Positions 39,427 to 53,744 are shown, counted from the stretch's first letter. The stretch is 64,000 bases of DNA from Pseudocitrobacter faecalis (GCA_003315335.1 QNRL01000012.1:1-64000), one strand, 5' to 3'. Numbers and translations are program-made. Notes: generated from the sequence alone by a model not told the origin.

Positions 39427-40746
39427 ATGCAAACGGCGACTTTACTTGCTCAACACCCTTTGGTGGCGGAGCTTATCGCGCTCAAAGAGACCACCTGGTT
39501 TAACCCCGGCACCACGTCTCTTGCGGAAGGTTTACCCTATGTTGGCCTGACGGAACAAGACGTTCAGGCCGCTCACGACCGTCTGACACGTTTCGCACCC
39601 TATCTGGCAAAAGCGTTTCCGGAAACGGCAGCAACCGGCGGGATTATTGAATCTGACGTGGTGGCAATTCCCGCCATGCAGCAGCGGCTCGAAAAGCAGT
39701 TCGCCCAGAAAATTAGCGGCGAAATCCTGCTTAAGAAAGATAGCCATTTGCCGATTTCTGGCTCGATTAAAGCCCGTGGCGGCATCTATGAAGTGTTGAC
39801 GCATGCGGAAAAACTGGCGCTGGAAGCCGGCCTGCTGAGCACCGAAGATGACTACAGCGTTTTACTCTCACCGGAGTTCAAACAGTTCTTCAGCCAGTAC
39901 AGCATTGCGGTGGGCTCAACCGGCAATCTGGGTTTGTCGATCGGTATCATGAGCGCCCGCATCGGTTTTAAGGTTACCGTGCATATGTCCGCCGACGCCC
40001 GCGCCTGGAAAAAAGCGAAGCTGCGTAGCCATGGCGTAACGGTGGTCGAGTACGAAGAAGATTATGGCGTGGCGGTTGAACAGGGGCGCAAAGCGGCGGA
40101 GTCAGACCCAAACTGCTTCTTTATCGACGATGAAAACTCACGCACGCTGTTCCTCGGCTATGCCGTCGCCGGGCAGCGCCTGAAAGCGCAGTTTGCTCAG
40201 CAGGGGCGCGTTGTCGATGCCGATCATCCGCTGTTTGTCTATCTGCCTTGTGGCGTGGGCGGCGGCCCTGGCGGCGTGGCCTTTGGTCTGAAGCTGGCTT
40301 TTGGCGATAACGTGCACTGCTTCTTTGCTGAGCCAACGCACTCGCCGTGCATGCTGCTGGGCGTGTACACCGGCCTGCACGATGCGATTTCCGTTCAGGA
40401 CATTGGCATTGATAACCTGACGGCGGCAGACGGGCTGGCGGTTGGCCGCGCATCCGGTTTTGTCGGCCGCGCGATGGAACGCTTGCTCGACGGGCTTTAT
40501 ACGCTCGACGATCAAACGATGTACGACATGCTGGGCTGGCTGGCGCAGGAAGAGAATATCCGCCTGGAGCCCTCGGCGCTGGCGGGCATGGCCGGGCCGC
40601 AGCGCGTTTGCGCGTCCACCGCGTATCAGCAAATGCACGGTTTCAGCGCCGAACAACTGAAGCACGCCACCCATCTGGTATGGGCGACGGGCGGCGGCAT
40701 GGTGCCGGAAGCAGAGATGGCGCAGTATCTGGCGAAAGGGCGTTAA
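39427..40746 (+). CDS. dsdA: D-serine ammonia-lyase DsdA
   Basis: The 439-residue PLP enzyme converts D-serine to pyruvate and ammonia and removes the toxicity of this compound, which is abundant in urine. The cofactor lysine is at position 115 in [13 protein letters not shown]. The run [43 protein letters not shown] and the glycine-rich phosphate cup [12 protein letters not shown] match E. coli DsdA closely. Neither the transporter gene dsdX nor the activator gene dsdC is adjacent, unlike in E. coli. It is convergent with yidF, with 3 bp between the stop codons. Confidence 0.96.
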   Translation: MQTATLLAQHPLVAELIALKETTWFNPGTTSLAEGLPYVGLTEQDVQAAHDRLTRFAPYLAKAFPETAATGGIIESDVVAIPAMQQRLEKQFAQKISGEILLKKDSHLPISGSIKARGGIYEVLTHAEKLALEAGLLSTEDDYSVLLSPEFKQFFSQYSIAVGSTGNLGLSIGIMSARIGFKVTVHMSADARAWKKAKLRSHGVTVVEYEEDYGVAVEQGRKAAESDPNCFFIDDENSRTLFLGYAVAGQRLKAQFAQQGRVVDADHPLFVYLPCGVGGGPGGVAFGLKLAFGDNVHCFFAEPTHSPCMLLGVYTGLHDAISVQDIGIDNLTAADGLAVGRASGFVGRAMERLLDGLYTLDDQTMYDMLGWLAQEENIRLEPSALAGMAGPQRVCASTAYQQMHGFSAEQLKHATHLVWATGGGMVPEAEMAQYLAKGR

Positions 40747-40749
40747 ACC

Positions 40750-41868
40750 TTAGCTATGTTGAAGCATCACCATCAGTTCAACGGGCGAGCGGTGGTGCTT
40801 CAGCAGATCGCGCATAATTTTCATGTGTGGCGCGGTATGCGTGAAGAAATGGCGATAGCCTGCGCATAACGCGCTTTTGCCTGCATGCAGACGATGTTTT
40901 GGGCAATCGCCCTGACACAGGCGCAGCACCGGGCATTGTCGGCAAGCATCGTTAAGCGCACGCTGTTTGTTCGCGCCAAACGCGGCGACCTCTGGCTGTG
41001 CGTTAAGTACCTTAAGCGGTTGCTCGTGAATATTTCCCAACCGATACGCAGGATAAACATAGTGATCGCACTGATATAAATCGCCATTAGACTCCAGCGC
41101 GAAGGCGTGACCACACCGCTCACTTTGCGCGCACATCTGCGCGGGATAGCCACACCAGACACCCAGCGTGGAATCAAAGAGTTGTACGTAAACGCGGCCA
41201 ATATCTTCTCTTACCCAGACGGAAAAGACGCGCGTCAGAAACTCGCCCCAGCGTTCTGCGCTCACCGATTCTGCGCTTAAATCACCGTTTTCATCCTGCT
41301 CAACCAGAGGGATGAACTGGATAAACGGCGTGCCGAGTGTACGTAAGTAGCGATAAAGCGCCTGCGGATGCTGGCTGTTAAGACTGTTGACGACCACCAG
41401 CAGGTTGAACTCAACGCGATGGGCGGTTAAAAGCTGGATAGCATCGACAACTTTATGATGGGTCGGCTTGCCGCTATTGCTCACGCGGAAGGCATCATGC
41501 AACGGTGCGGGGCCATCGATAGAGATGCCTACCAGCCAGTTATGTTCGCGGAAAAACTGGCACCACGCATCGTTAAGGAGAATCCCGTTGGTCTGGAAGG
41601 CGTTAGCGATTCGCTTGCCATTCCCATAGCGCTGCTGTAGCGCGACAACGCGTTCAAAGTAATCAAGACCACAGAGCGTAGGTTCGCCGCCCTGCCAGGC
41701 AAACAGCACCTCATCACCCGGTTGCGCGTCGATATGTTGACGAATAAACGCCTCAAGCGTTTCGTCATCCATTACGCTCTGTTGCGGTTTTTCAATATAG
41801 AAGCAGTATCTGCAGCGCAGATTACAGCGAGAACTGGCCGGTTTGACCATGACCTGGCAGCCTGTCAT
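40750..41868 (-). CDS. yidF: Anaerobic sulfatase-maturating enzyme homologue (radical SAM, YidF-like)
   Basis: The 372-residue protein has the radical-SAM motif CNLRCRYC (Cys15, 19, 22) at its N-terminus and a cysteine-rich SPASM-type C-terminus (CRQCPVLRLCQGDCPKHR and the cysteine before AGYRHFF) that would hold two further iron-sulfur clusters. Enzymes of this type oxidise the active-site cysteine or serine of sulfatases to formylglycine without oxygen. It ends the yidK-yidJ-yidH-yidG-yidF cluster, and its natural client is the sulfatase YidJ. It overlaps yidG by 4 bp. Confidence 0.92.
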   Translation of the reverse strand: MTGCQVMVKPASSRCNLRCRYCFYIEKPQQSVMDDETLEAFIRQHIDAQPGDEVLFAWQGGEPTLCGLDYFERVVALQQRYGNGKRIANAFQTNGILLNDAWCQFFREHNWLVGISIDGPAPLHDAFRVSNSGKPTHHKVVDAIQLLTAHRVEFNLLVVVNSLNSQHPQALYRYLRTLGTPFIQFIPLVEQDENGDLSAESVSAERWGEFLTRVFSVWVREDIGRVYVQLFDSTLGVWCGYPAQMCAQSERCGHAFALESNGDLYQCDHYVYPAYRLGNIHEQPLKVLNAQPEVAAFGANKQRALNDACRQCPVLRLCQGDCPKHRLHAGKSALCAGYRHFFTHTAPHMKIMRDLLKHHRSPVELMVMLQHS

Positions 41869-42227
41869 AGATAATCCTTTATCAATAACCCCACCTGACG
41901 CAGATGCGTGGCAGCAAACAGCAACGCCAGTGAGAGAACCGCAAGCGCGATGAAAAATTTGTCGCGCACCACGCGGGGTTGCGCAAAATCATTTTGCGCA
42001 ACGTCCATTAAAATGCGGTTTCGAGTATATCGCCAAAGAACTAACGCCGCTATTGCCAGTATGCCAAGTGAGATCCAGAACAAACTCCCGGCCTGATGCC
42101 AGTTATGCTTAATCGCCAGCAGCATCAGCGCGGCATAGCCTAACAGGGTGCGGAACCAGGCGAGCGAGGTACGTTCAGGCTGCAGGCCGGGGTCAAGTTC
42201 CCGGCGTGCTTTTCGATTAGCCGGCAT
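41865..42227 (-). CDS. yidG: YidG, DUF202 inner-membrane protein
   Basis: The 120-residue protein begins with a basic segment and the DUF202 signature PERTSLAWFRTLLGYAALM and has three hydrophobic spans. Its function is unknown. It overlaps yidH by 11 bp and yidF by 4 bp, so the three are translated as a unit. Confidence 0.9.
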   Translation of the reverse strand: MPANRKARRELDPGLQPERTSLAWFRTLLGYAALMLLAIKHNWHQAGSLFWISLGILAIAALVLWRYTRNRILMDVAQNDFAQPRVVRDKFFIALAVLSLALLFAATHLRQVGLLIKDYL

Positions 42228-42564
42228 ACAGAACCAGCCCCATCACAATGACGGCGACAATGAGTAAAATGACGCTGATGATCAACAGGCTGTGGGTATA
42301 AGGCAGATCCTCTTTCAGCCGCATCGCTTTTTCGTTACGCAGCCAACGCAGGTAGCCATAAATCGCCAACCCACCGGCGAAAAGACATAACAGCAGAGCC
42401 AACAGCTCGCGGATGATAGGCGTCGCGAAATCTGGCGCCAGCTGATCAAGGCCGACGCCTGCCGCCAGAAAGCCCAGCGATGTACGAATCCACGCCAGAA
42501 AAGTACGTTCATTCGCCAGTGAGAAACGGTAATCCGGGGCTTCTCCGAGGCGGGAAATTTTCAT
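42217..42564 (-). CDS. yidH: YidH, DUF202 inner-membrane protein
   Basis: The 115-residue protein has the DUF202 signature SLANERTFLAWIRTSLGFLAAGVGLDQL and three predicted spans. It is a distant paralogue of the neighbouring YidG, and the pair probably forms a membrane complex of unknown role. It follows the sulfatase gene yidJ after 32 bp. Confidence 0.9.
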   Translation of the reverse strand: MKISRLGEAPDYRFSLANERTFLAWIRTSLGFLAAGVGLDQLAPDFATPIIRELLALLLCLFAGGLAIYGYLRWLRNEKAMRLKEDLPYTHSLLIISVILLIVAVIVMGLVLYAG

Positions 42565-42596
42565 TGCGGCTCCTTGTCGTTGGGCTTAATCGGTCA

Positions 42597-44090
42597 TCAA
42601 AACTTCTGCTTTTTCTCTTCCACTTTAACGCCCTGAGTAGGCAACCCGGTGTCGTAATCTCGTACTACCGGTGAATAGCCGTCTTCCGGGCGCGGGCGGA
42701 ATGCCCCCATCCAGCGCGGCGTCGCATCTTTGCGCCAGGGGCGCAGGCTCCACTGATAAGTACGGAACGGATCACGGATTTTATCCATATAATCCAGCAA
42801 GTCGTCGTGAAGTTTATCTCTTATATCGGCAAATTCCGCGCGATGGATCAAGTTGTTAAGCTCATCCGGATCGTTCACGCGATCGTACAATTCGTCGCTG
42901 GTAAAGAGATTAAGCACCAGTTTAAAGCGCTCTGTCACCCAGCAGCGTACCGGAATAAATCCGCCGAAACTGTCGTGTTCAATTTCGTAGCGGTTGAATT
43001 CGACCATCACGCCGCGTGGCGATGTGACCTTAAGTATATTTTCTCCCGGCAAAATATCGGGCTTCTCGATGCCTGCCAACGCCATCATCGTGGGCAACAG
43101 GTCAATATGGCTGACCGGCATATCGACTTGCGCAGCGCGGCCCTGGGGGGCACGAATAATCAGCGGAATACGCGTGATATCATCGTACATCGCCGCCCCT
43201 TTACTGATCAGTTTATGCGCGCCCATCATTTCACCGTGATCGGAAGTGTAGATAATCCACGTATTTTCACGCTGCTCAGGGGTTAATGCGTTAATAACGC
43301 GCCCAATCTGATCATCGACAAAATCATTGCAGGCAAAGTACATCGGATGATGGTACAACCCGCAGTTATCTACCGGAGAAGGCATGGCCTGCGCCCACAG
43401 GCGATGATGTTCAGGTTTATTGGCGAGATCATCATGCGCTTTCAGCCCAAGGTCGTAATAAAAATCCTGATACTTCTCCAGATACTCAACGGGGCAGGTG
43501 AAAGGGTGATGAGGTTCATCATAGGAGACCACCATCAGAAACGGTTCATCGTCCCTTTGCGGTTGTTGCAGAAAATCCACCGCCCGGTTGCTGATGCGAT
43601 GGGCCCAGGTGAAGGTTTCGTCAATCTGGTGATTCTGTAAATCTTCAACGCTATTCAGGCCATTTCGCCACAGACCAATTTCCTCATCGGTCAGTTCCGC
43701 AAGGTAGTTAGCGCCGTCGTACCAGTATTGCGGATCCCACTCTGGCGGGCATACGCCGGTACCGAAATAGTCGTGTCCATCAAGATGCCACTTGCCGATA
43801 TAGCAGGTGTGATAGCCGGCATCCTGAAAATAACGCCCCATGGTGGAGATATTTTTCCCCGGCGCGACGTTGTTCGTCCACGGGCCAGACTGATTCGCAT
43901 AAATTCCGGTAAACAGCCCGGCACGCGCCGGCGTACATACGGGCGAGCAGGTATAGGCTGAGTTGAAACGTAGCCCTTCGCTGGCAAGCTGGTCGATATG
44001 CTGCGTGTTGAGCGCCTTTCCGCTATAGCAGCCCACCATGTTGGTGGCCTGGGTATCCGTCATGATGAAGAGAAAATTGGGGCGTTTCAT
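42597..44090 (-). CDS. yidJ: Sulfatase YidJ (cysteine type)
   Basis: The 497-residue protein belongs to the alkaline-phosphatase-like sulfatases. The modification motif CTPAR has its cysteine at position 52, which must become formylglycine for activity. Metal-binding residues are visible in FLFIMTDTQATNMVG at the N-terminus and in IYTSDHGEMMGAHKLISKG near residue 280. There is no signal peptide, so it is cytoplasmic and acts on an imported sulfated compound. Its start overlaps the yidK stop by 4 bp, which ties the enzyme to that transporter. The substrate is unknown; choline-sulfatase-like or sulfated-sugar substrates are possible. Confidence 0.93.
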   Translation of the reverse strand: MKRPNFLFIMTDTQATNMVGCYSGKALNTQHIDQLASEGLRFNSAYTCSPVCTPARAGLFTGIYANQSGPWTNNVAPGKNISTMGRYFQDAGYHTCYIGKWHLDGHDYFGTGVCPPEWDPQYWYDGANYLAELTDEEIGLWRNGLNSVEDLQNHQIDETFTWAHRISNRAVDFLQQPQRDDEPFLMVVSYDEPHHPFTCPVEYLEKYQDFYYDLGLKAHDDLANKPEHHRLWAQAMPSPVDNCGLYHHPMYFACNDFVDDQIGRVINALTPEQRENTWIIYTSDHGEMMGAHKLISKGAAMYDDITRIPLIIRAPQGRAAQVDMPVSHIDLLPTMMALAGIEKPDILPGENILKVTSPRGVMVEFNRYEIEHDSFGGFIPVRCWVTERFKLVLNLFTSDELYDRVNDPDELNNLIHRAEFADIRDKLHDDLLDYMDKIRDPFRTYQWSLRPWRKDATPRWMGAFRPRPEDGYSPVVRDYDTGLPTQGVKVEEKKQKF

Positions 44091-45787
44091 AGGGAGTCCT
44101 TTGCGTAAGTGGACGTTTTACGGCTGCGTAAGCTGTCAAAAATCAGGTAGATAACGACCAGTGCAGTGATGCAATAGCTCATGATGGCAATCCAGCGGGT
44201 AGGGTATCCGCCAAATTGAGCGAGGCCGGTATAGACACCTATCATCGCGAACAATACCCCCACCGAGGCAATCTTCGCGTTTTTCCACGGTTTCATGTCC
44301 ACCGCAAAAGCGTCGTGAAACTTAAACGGTGTTGCCCGAGGCTTAATGGCGCCAATAATCAGCATGACGACAACGTTGATACAGAAGGTGCAGGCCAGCA
44401 CATAGAGAAAGTGGAAATCGAATTTCACCAGGTAATTGATGGTGATATAGCTGACGATGCCTAATCCCATCGCGACCTTCGCTGCCAGCGCAGGAATGCG
44501 GGGGAAGAAAAAACCCATGATGATGATGGTGACTAATGGAACGTTATAAATTCCGTTGAGCTGCTTCATCCAGCTGTATAGACCCTGCGGTGCATTCGCT
44601 ATCCACGGCGCAACCAAAATAGAGACCACGGCCACAATAAAACCGAAACGACGCCCAACCACGACAAGCCTGTCTGGCGTCGCGTGCTCATTAATAATTC
44701 GACGATAGATCCCCATACTAAAGAGCGTTGAAGCGCTATTCAGAAAGCCACAAAACGCGCTGATAATGGCGCCAAATAACACCGCACTAAAGAAGCCAAT
44801 CAGCGGTAGCGGCATAACCCTGTTAACCAGAGCCGGATAAGCCATATCGGCTTTTGGCAAATCCTGGAAGAGGTGAAATGCAATCACGCCAGGCAGCACC
44901 AGAATCAATGGATCAAGCATTTTCAGTACCGCCGTCAGGAGCGCGCCCTTTTGCCCTTCCGCCAAACTTTTGGACGCCAGCGTGCGTTGAACGATGCCCT
45001 GATTCGTGCACCAGTAGAAGGTATTCACCAGAATAAGGCCAGTGAATGCCGCGCCAATAGGGAGAGGATCCGTGTTACCGCCGACAGAGTTAAGCATTTC
45101 GCTATGATCGGTTGTCAGTTTACTAAGACCCGCAGTAAAGCTCCCCTCCCCCATCACCATCAGACCAAAAAAGGGAACCAGCAGGCCGCCGATAACCAAA
45201 CCGATGCCGTTAATCACATCTGCGACGGCGATCGCGCGCATTCCACCCACAACCGCATACAAAATGCCGGATAATCCCAGTACCGTAACCAATATCCAGA
45301 TGGCGGCGCTATGTGAAATACCGAACGTTTCGCTGACATGGAACATGCTATTAAACGCTAATGCTCCCGAGTACAGAATGATGGGTAAGAAGCAGATCCC
45401 TGTCGCAATGAGAAAACAAAAATCGATAATAATACGGGTCGTTTTGTCGTAACGTTCTTCAAGGAAATCCGGGATCGTCGCAATGCCGCGTTGCAGATAA
45501 CGCGGCAGGAAAATAAGCGCGAGGAAGATTAATGTCACCGCCGAGGTGACTTCCCACCCCATCACCGACATTCCACTTTTGTAGGCCTGGCCGGAAAGCC
45601 CCACCAGTTGCTCAGTCGACAGATTGGTGAGCATCAGCGACGCTGCAATCACCGGTGCTTTGAGCGAGCGACCAGCTAAAAAATAACCCTGCTGAGAGCC
45701 CGTGTCCGTCTTGCGGACTTTCCACCATGTGATCGCGGCCACCAGCAGTGTAAATCCGATAAAACTCACAATTTGCTGAATATTCAT
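44087..45787 (-). CDS. yidK: Sodium:solute symporter YidK
   Basis: The 566-residue inner-membrane protein has about 14 spans and the SSS-family runs GYFLAGRSLKAPVIAASLMLTNLSTEQLVGLSGQAYKSGM and GGMRAIAVADVINGIGLVIGG. Relatives of this length carry sugars such as galactose or glucose with sodium. It is the first gene of the sulfatase cluster and probably imports the sulfated substrate of YidJ. It is divergent from the AraC-type regulator yidL. Confidence 0.93.
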   Translation of the reverse strand: MNIQQIVSFIGFTLLVAAITWWKVRKTDTGSQQGYFLAGRSLKAPVIAASLMLTNLSTEQLVGLSGQAYKSGMSVMGWEVTSAVTLIFLALIFLPRYLQRGIATIPDFLEERYDKTTRIIIDFCFLIATGICFLPIILYSGALAFNSMFHVSETFGISHSAAIWILVTVLGLSGILYAVVGGMRAIAVADVINGIGLVIGGLLVPFFGLMVMGEGSFTAGLSKLTTDHSEMLNSVGGNTDPLPIGAAFTGLILVNTFYWCTNQGIVQRTLASKSLAEGQKGALLTAVLKMLDPLILVLPGVIAFHLFQDLPKADMAYPALVNRVMPLPLIGFFSAVLFGAIISAFCGFLNSASTLFSMGIYRRIINEHATPDRLVVVGRRFGFIVAVVSILVAPWIANAPQGLYSWMKQLNGIYNVPLVTIIIMGFFFPRIPALAAKVAMGLGIVSYITINYLVKFDFHFLYVLACTFCINVVVMLIIGAIKPRATPFKFHDAFAVDMKPWKNAKIASVGVLFAMIGVYTGLAQFGGYPTRWIAIMSYCITALVVIYLIFDSLRSRKTSTYAKDSL

Positions 45788-45951
45788 TTTTTTGCCCTGA
45801 ATGATAATCTAACCCCAGCGGATTAGTGACGAAATATCGCTGGTCTACAGGCATAGATTTTTAAAAATAAATACATCGCTTCCCTGGCCTTAACGTTTTC
45901 TGATAACGTTCACACCAGGTTGTGAGCATAATTCCCCGGCGAGTGATTAAA

Positions 45952-49783
<3,832 letters not shown>

Positions 49784-49871
49784 TTGGTAATCCTCATTTA
49801 ACAACTTGTAGGGTGAGTGGCTTTATTTATCTTCTCTATCAGCCTGCTTCGAGAATAGGAATTTGCCGGAC

Positions 49872-49964
49872 AGACAACATGCCGCGCCGGTTCGATTCGT
49901 GATCCCTTTCATGGTTTTAATTGCGCCGATGTTGTCTACTTTTTCATAGAAAAATAGACAACAT
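49872..49964. promoter_or_regulatory. Operator region between glvC and its GntR-type regulator
   Basis: A perfect inverted repeat, ATGTTGTCTA (49929-49938) and TAGACAACAT (49955-49964), has a 16-bp spacer. A third half-site, AGACAACAT, lies at 49872-49880. The TTGTCTA core resembles operators of the HutC branch of GntR proteins, the branch to which the adjacent regulator belongs. The 297-bp gap holds no gene. Confidence 0.7.
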
Positions 49965-50081
49965 GAATTTTCATGCTGAGATTCACGGAGAGAATACGCT
50001 TTATATTATTGATATATATGAATTAATAATTAGAAACAGAGGTTCGATTCTAACCGCTTACCCTAAAACAGAGGTCTACTG

Positions 50082-50819
50082 GTGATCTACAAATCTATCG
50101 CTGACAAACTGCGTTTACGGCTCAACTCTTCCGATTACAACGTGGGAAGCCCGCTTCCGGCTGAGAAGATTCTCGCCCAGGAATTTGGCGTTGCGCGAAT
50201 GACCATTCGCAAAGCGGTGGATATGTTGATTGCATGGGGATTGGTTATCCGCCGCCACGGCAGCGGAACCTATGTGGCGCGCAAAGATGTTCATCATGAG
50301 ACCACCAACCTCACCGGGCTGGCGGAAGTGCTGCGCCAGCAGGGGAAAGAGGTGGTGAGCAAGGTACTGGTGTTTGAAGTGATGCCTGCGCCGCCTGCCA
50401 TCGCCAGCCAACTGCGCATTCAGATTAATGAGCGGATCTACTTCTCACGCCGCGTGCGGTATGTAGATGGAAAACCGTTAATGCTGGAAGACAGCTACAT
50501 GCCGGTAAAATTGTTTCGTACGCTTTCGCTGGGGCACCTGGAGGGGTCAAAGTTTGATTACATCGAGAAGGAGTGCGGCATCACCATCAGTGGGAATTAT
50601 GAAAGCCTGTCACCCGTGCTGGCAGACAGGCAACTGGCGCAGTCGATGAATGTGCCGGAACAGACGCCGCTGCTGCGTATTACTTCTCTTTCCTACAGCG
50701 ACAGCGGCGAGTTTCTCAATTATTCGGTGATGTTCCGTAATGCCAGTGAATATCAGGTGGACTACCATTTGCGGCGCGTCCACACCGATAATAGCCCGTT
50801 AACCCATTCCCCAGAATAG
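50082..50819 (+). CDS. yidP: GntR/HutC-family regulator of glvAC (YidP)
   Basis: The 245-residue protein has an N-terminal winged helix ([48 protein letters not shown]) and a C-terminal UTRA sensing domain ([25 protein letters not shown]). It matches E. coli YidP. The start is GTG 50082. It is divergent from glvC, with the operator repeats in between, so it probably represses glvCA and responds to a phosphorylated alpha-glucoside. Its last 21 bp overlap the convergent yidE. Confidence 0.93.
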   Translation: MIYKSIADKLRLRLNSSDYNVGSPLPAEKILAQEFGVARMTIRKAVDMLIAWGLVIRRHGSGTYVARKDVHHETTNLTGLAEVLRQQGKEVVSKVLVFEVMPAPPAIASQLRIQINERIYFSRRVRYVDGKPLMLEDSYMPVKLFRTLSLGHLEGSKFDYIEKECGITISGNYESLSPVLADRQLAQSMNVPEQTPLLRITSLSYSDSGEFLNYSVMFRNASEYQVDYHLRRVHTDNSPLTHSPE

Positions 50820-52460
50820 TACCGCCAGTAGCTGCGGGGTGATGATGCGCAGGAACATGACCAGCGGATACACGGTAGCGTAAGAGAGTGCAGCCGCGCC
50901 GCTGGTGGCGTGCAGGTTGTTGGCGAAAGCCAGCGCGGGTGGATCGGTCATCGAGCCAGCCAGCATGCCGCACAGGGTCAGGTAGTTCATGCGCGCAAAG
51001 ATACGCGCCAGAATACCCACGGTAATAAGCGGTATTGCGGTAATGAAAATGCCGTAGCCAATCCAGCTCAGCCCGTCGCCGTGCACCAGCGTATCGACAA
51101 AATCACCACCCGATTTCAGGCCAACCACCGATAAAAACAGCACGATCCCCAGTTCACGCAGCGCCAGGTTGGCGCTCGGCGGCATAAACCAGTAGAGCTT
51201 CCCGATGCTGCCGATACGTCCGAGGATCAGCGCCATAATCAGCGGCCCGCCGGCCAGGCCCAGTTTTAACGCCACCGGGAAACCGGGGATGAACAGCGGC
51301 ACGGAGCCCAACAACACACCCAGGCCGATACCGATAAAGACCGGTAGCATCTGTACCTGTTGCAGTTTTTGCTGCGCGTTGCCCAGCTCAGCCGCCACGG
51401 CGTCAATCGCCGCCGGACGCCCCACCAGATTGAGGATGTCACCAAATTGCAGCGTCGCGTGGCTGCTGGCGACCAGTTCAACCCCAGCTCGATTGAGGCG
51501 GGAGATAACCACGTCATAGCGCTGTTTGTAGTGCAAATCGCGGATTCGCTTGCCGAGCACCTTCTCGTTGGTGACCACGATGCGCTCGACTTTCATGTCT
51601 GTGCCGCGCGTGGAGAGTGAGGTTTCAACCTCTTTACCGATCACCAGTTGTGCATCGTGCAGGTCGGCACGTCGGCCCACCAGATGGAGCAAATCACCCT
51701 GCTCAATGAGCGTGGCGGGCGACGGCACCATCAGGACGTCGCCCCGTTTCAGACGCGAGCAGATAATTTTATCGCTGTTGAGAATGGGGACATCCTGAAT
51801 CGCCATGCTGTGCAGGTTTGGGTTTTCGACGCAGATGTTGATGGTTTGCAGATTTTCATGACTGTTCCCCGCTTGTTTATCAAAGCGTCGGGCTTCTTTC
51901 TCAACGTTAATGCGGAAGAACAGACGCAGCAGCCACATGGTGAGGAGAATACCGCAGATGCCGAAAGGATAAGCCATCGCGTAGCTCATACCCATTTGAT
52001 CGACCACATCAAAGGGTACGCCAAGATCGCGCAAAATTTGCTGACCTGCGCCCAGCGCTGGCGTGTTGGTGACCGCGCCGGAGAATATCCCCAATACGAC
52101 AGGCAGCGGGATATCGAAGATTTTATGCAACAGCGTGGTGACCACGCCGCCCAGCAGCACAATCAAAATGGCGAAGAGATTAAGTCGAAGCCCGGAGACG
52201 CGTAATGAAGCAAAGAAGCCCGGCCCCACCTGAATCCCGATGGTGTAGACAAAGAGGATCAGGCCGAATTCCTGAATAAAATGCAGCATCGGGCCGCTAA
52301 GCTCGACGCCTGCCATTTCGACAAAGTGTCCTACGATTATCCCGCCAAACAGCACGCCACCAATACCGAGGCCAATCCCGCGGATCTTGACGTTGCCTAT
52401 CCAGAGGCCGACGACGGCAACCAGAGCAAGCACACTGACGGTCATTGCTATATCACTCAT
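50799..52460 (-). CDS. yidE: Putative transporter YidE (AspT/AAE family with TrkA-C domains)
   Basis: The 553-residue inner-membrane protein has two blocks of five or six spans (for example [19 protein letters not shown] and [23 protein letters not shown]) around a cytoplasmic part with two TrkA-C regulatory domains ([25 protein letters not shown] and [21 protein letters not shown]). Relatives include the aspartate:alanine exchanger AspT. The substrate is unknown. I chose ATG 52460 ([10 protein letters not shown]), which gives exactly the E. coli length. Confidence 0.93.
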   Translation of the reverse strand: MSDIAMTVSVLALVAVVGLWIGNVKIRGIGLGIGGVLFGGIIVGHFVEMAGVELSGPMLHFIQEFGLILFVYTIGIQVGPGFFASLRVSGLRLNLFAILIVLLGGVVTTLLHKIFDIPLPVVLGIFSGAVTNTPALGAGQQILRDLGVPFDVVDQMGMSYAMAYPFGICGILLTMWLLRLFFRINVEKEARRFDKQAGNSHENLQTINICVENPNLHSMAIQDVPILNSDKIICSRLKRGDVLMVPSPATLIEQGDLLHLVGRRADLHDAQLVIGKEVETSLSTRGTDMKVERIVVTNEKVLGKRIRDLHYKQRYDVVISRLNRAGVELVASSHATLQFGDILNLVGRPAAIDAVAAELGNAQQKLQQVQMLPVFIGIGLGVLLGSVPLFIPGFPVALKLGLAGGPLIMALILGRIGSIGKLYWFMPPSANLALRELGIVLFLSVVGLKSGGDFVDTLVHGDGLSWIGYGIFITAIPLITVGILARIFARMNYLTLCGMLAGSMTDPPALAFANNLHATSGAAALSYATVYPLVMFLRIITPQLLAVLFWGMG

Positions 52461-52563
52461 ACAATTTTCCCTGTGAATAACATTACCTGTAGTGGGGATT
52501 CTCGCAGAAATGCAGAGGGTTGTATGGGGATTTGCGCACAATTACTTTGGATTTTTAGCAGAC

Positions 52564-52596
52564 GTAAAAAAGCCCCGTCATGTAGACGAGGCTTTA
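52564..52596 (-). terminator. Terminator downstream of ibpAB
   Basis: On the minus strand AAAGCCTCGTC and GACGGGGCTTT pair (one G-U pair) and are followed by TTTTTT. It lies between ibpB and yidE. Confidence 0.78.
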
Positions 52597-52623
52597 GATT
52601 GCGGGCAACGTGCGCATTGTGGT

Positions 52624-52658
52624 TGCCGGATGCGGCGTGAACGCCTGATCCGGCCTAC
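52624..52658. repeat. REP element downstream of ibpB
   Basis: TGCCGGATGCGGCGTGAACG followed by CCTGATCCGGCCTAC is a near-perfect canonical REP sequence. Confidence 0.9.
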
Positions 52659-52683
52659 AAAATCACGCCTATTCAATCCATTG

Positions 52684-53112
52684 CTAGCTATTCAACGCCG
52701 GACGCTCGCTGATGGCGATCCGCTGCGGGGCAACTTCTTCCGGCACGTTGCGGGTCAAATCGATATGCAACAAGCCGTTAGTGAAGGTTGCGCCAGCCAC
52801 TTCCATATTTTCAGCCAGCGTGAAACTCAGGCTGAACGCCTGGGTGACCAGCCCCTGGTGTAGCCATTTGGTCTCTTTTTCCTGCGGCTGCGGCGTGCCT
52901 TTCACGGTCAGGCGCGTGCCTTCCAGTTGAATATCCAGATCTTCCTGACGGAAACCGGCCAGCGCAAGGGTAATGCGATAGTGGTTATCGTCGCTTTTTT
53001 CGATGTTATAGGGCGGGAAGCTCTGGCTTTCGCCGGCGTTTTGCAACGCGTTAGCCATTTTGTCAAAACCGATCCATTGACGCAGCAGTGGGGATAAATC
53101 GTAGTTACGCAT
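52684..53112 (-). CDS. ibpB: Small heat-shock protein IbpB
   Basis: The 142-residue alpha-crystallin-type holdase begins [21 protein letters not shown] and contains the crystallin core ([30 protein letters not shown]). It joins IbpA on protein aggregates and hands clients to DnaK and ClpB. It is the second gene of the ibpAB operon, 111 bp after ibpA. Confidence 0.97.
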   Translation of the reverse strand: MRNYDLSPLLRQWIGFDKMANALQNAGESQSFPPYNIEKSDDNHYRITLALAGFRQEDLDIQLEGTRLTVKGTPQPQEKETKWLHQGLVTQAFSLSFTLAENMEVAGATFTNGLLHIDLTRNVPEEVAPQRIAISERPALNS

Positions 53113-53145
53113 AATACATTCTCCTTCTAAGAAGCGAGTGAAGTC
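53113..53145 (-). promoter_or_regulatory. RNA thermometer before ibpB
   Basis: On the minus strand, TCGCT stands 8 bases before the ribosome site AGAAGGAG. This is the U(U/C)GCU element of ROSE-type thermometers, placed to mask the ribosome site at low temperature. Confidence 0.62.
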
Positions 53146-53199
53146 CTGCGGATCATGAAGATTCGCATAAGGCTCCCTGACGGCAAGCCTGGGTAATCA

Positions 53200-53217
53200 G
53201 AGCCGCCGTAGCGGCTC
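53200..53217 (-). other. Intercistronic hairpin after ibpA
   Basis: GAGCCGC-CGTA-GCGGCTC forms a perfect 7-bp stem 7 bp after the ibpA stop. It has no T run, so it probably protects the ibpA 3' end or lowers read-through rather than acting as a full terminator. Confidence 0.55.
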
Positions 53218-53223
53218 ACGGAA

Positions 53224-53637
53224 TTAGTTGATTTCGATACGGCGCGGTTTATTCGCTTCAGGAATTACGCGCTCCAGCTCGATATAGAGCAGGCCATTCA
53301 CCAGGTTTGCGCCACGCACGTGGATGTTTTCCGCTAACTGGAACTTGCGTTCAAAGTTGCGCTCGGCGATCCCCTGATAGAGGTAGGTACGCTCTTTCTG
53401 CTCGGCCGCATGAGCACCTTTCACCACCAGCATGTTGTCCTGGGCGGTAATTTCCAGTTCACTTTCAGCAAAACCGGCAACGGCAATGGCAATGCGGTAA
53501 TGGTTTTCGTCTACCAGCTCAACGTTGTACGGAGGGTAGCCGCCGTTACTCTGGGTTTGATTGTTTTCTAACAGATTGAACAGACGGTCAAAACCAATAG
53601 CAGAACGGTATAGCGGGGATAAATCAAAGTTACGCAT
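53224..53637 (-). CDS. ibpA: Small heat-shock protein IbpA
   Basis: The 137-residue alpha-crystallin-type holdase begins [24 protein letters not shown] and carries the crystallin core ([30 protein letters not shown]) with the C-terminal IEI anchor motif in RRIEIN. It binds aggregates together with IbpB. I chose ATG 53637, which restores the E. coli length; the in-frame start two codons upstream is not used. A sigma-32 promoter and ROSE-type leader lie upstream. Confidence 0.97.
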   Translation of the reverse strand: MRNFDLSPLYRSAIGFDRLFNLLENNQTQSNGGYPPYNVELVDENHYRIAIAVAGFAESELEITAQDNMLVVKGAHAAEQKERTYLYQGIAERNFERKFQLAENIHVRGANLVNGLLYIELERVIPEANKPRRIEIN

Positions 53638-53738
53638 AATCAATAGCTCCTGAAATCAGCGAGAATTTTACGGCCTTCCATCATGGACAGGCGGTGATAC
53701 CCGAAGCACCCATCAGGCGTGCTCCTCATTGGGCTACA
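53638..53738 (-). promoter_or_regulatory. ROSE-type RNA thermometer in the ibpA leader
   Basis: The expected leader is about 100 nt. Near its end, minus-strand TCTCGCTGATTTCAGGAG places the U(U/C)GCU element (TCGCT) 6 bases before the AGGAG ribosome site, the signature of ROSE thermometers known before E. coli ibpA. Confidence 0.8.
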
Positions 53739-53744
53739 CTCTTA

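Noticed and set aside
45909..45926. TCACA-N6-TGTGA near the yidK-yidL gap, at first read as a CRP site
   Set aside because: The half-sites are in the reverse order to CRP (TGTGA-N6-TCACA), so it does not fit.
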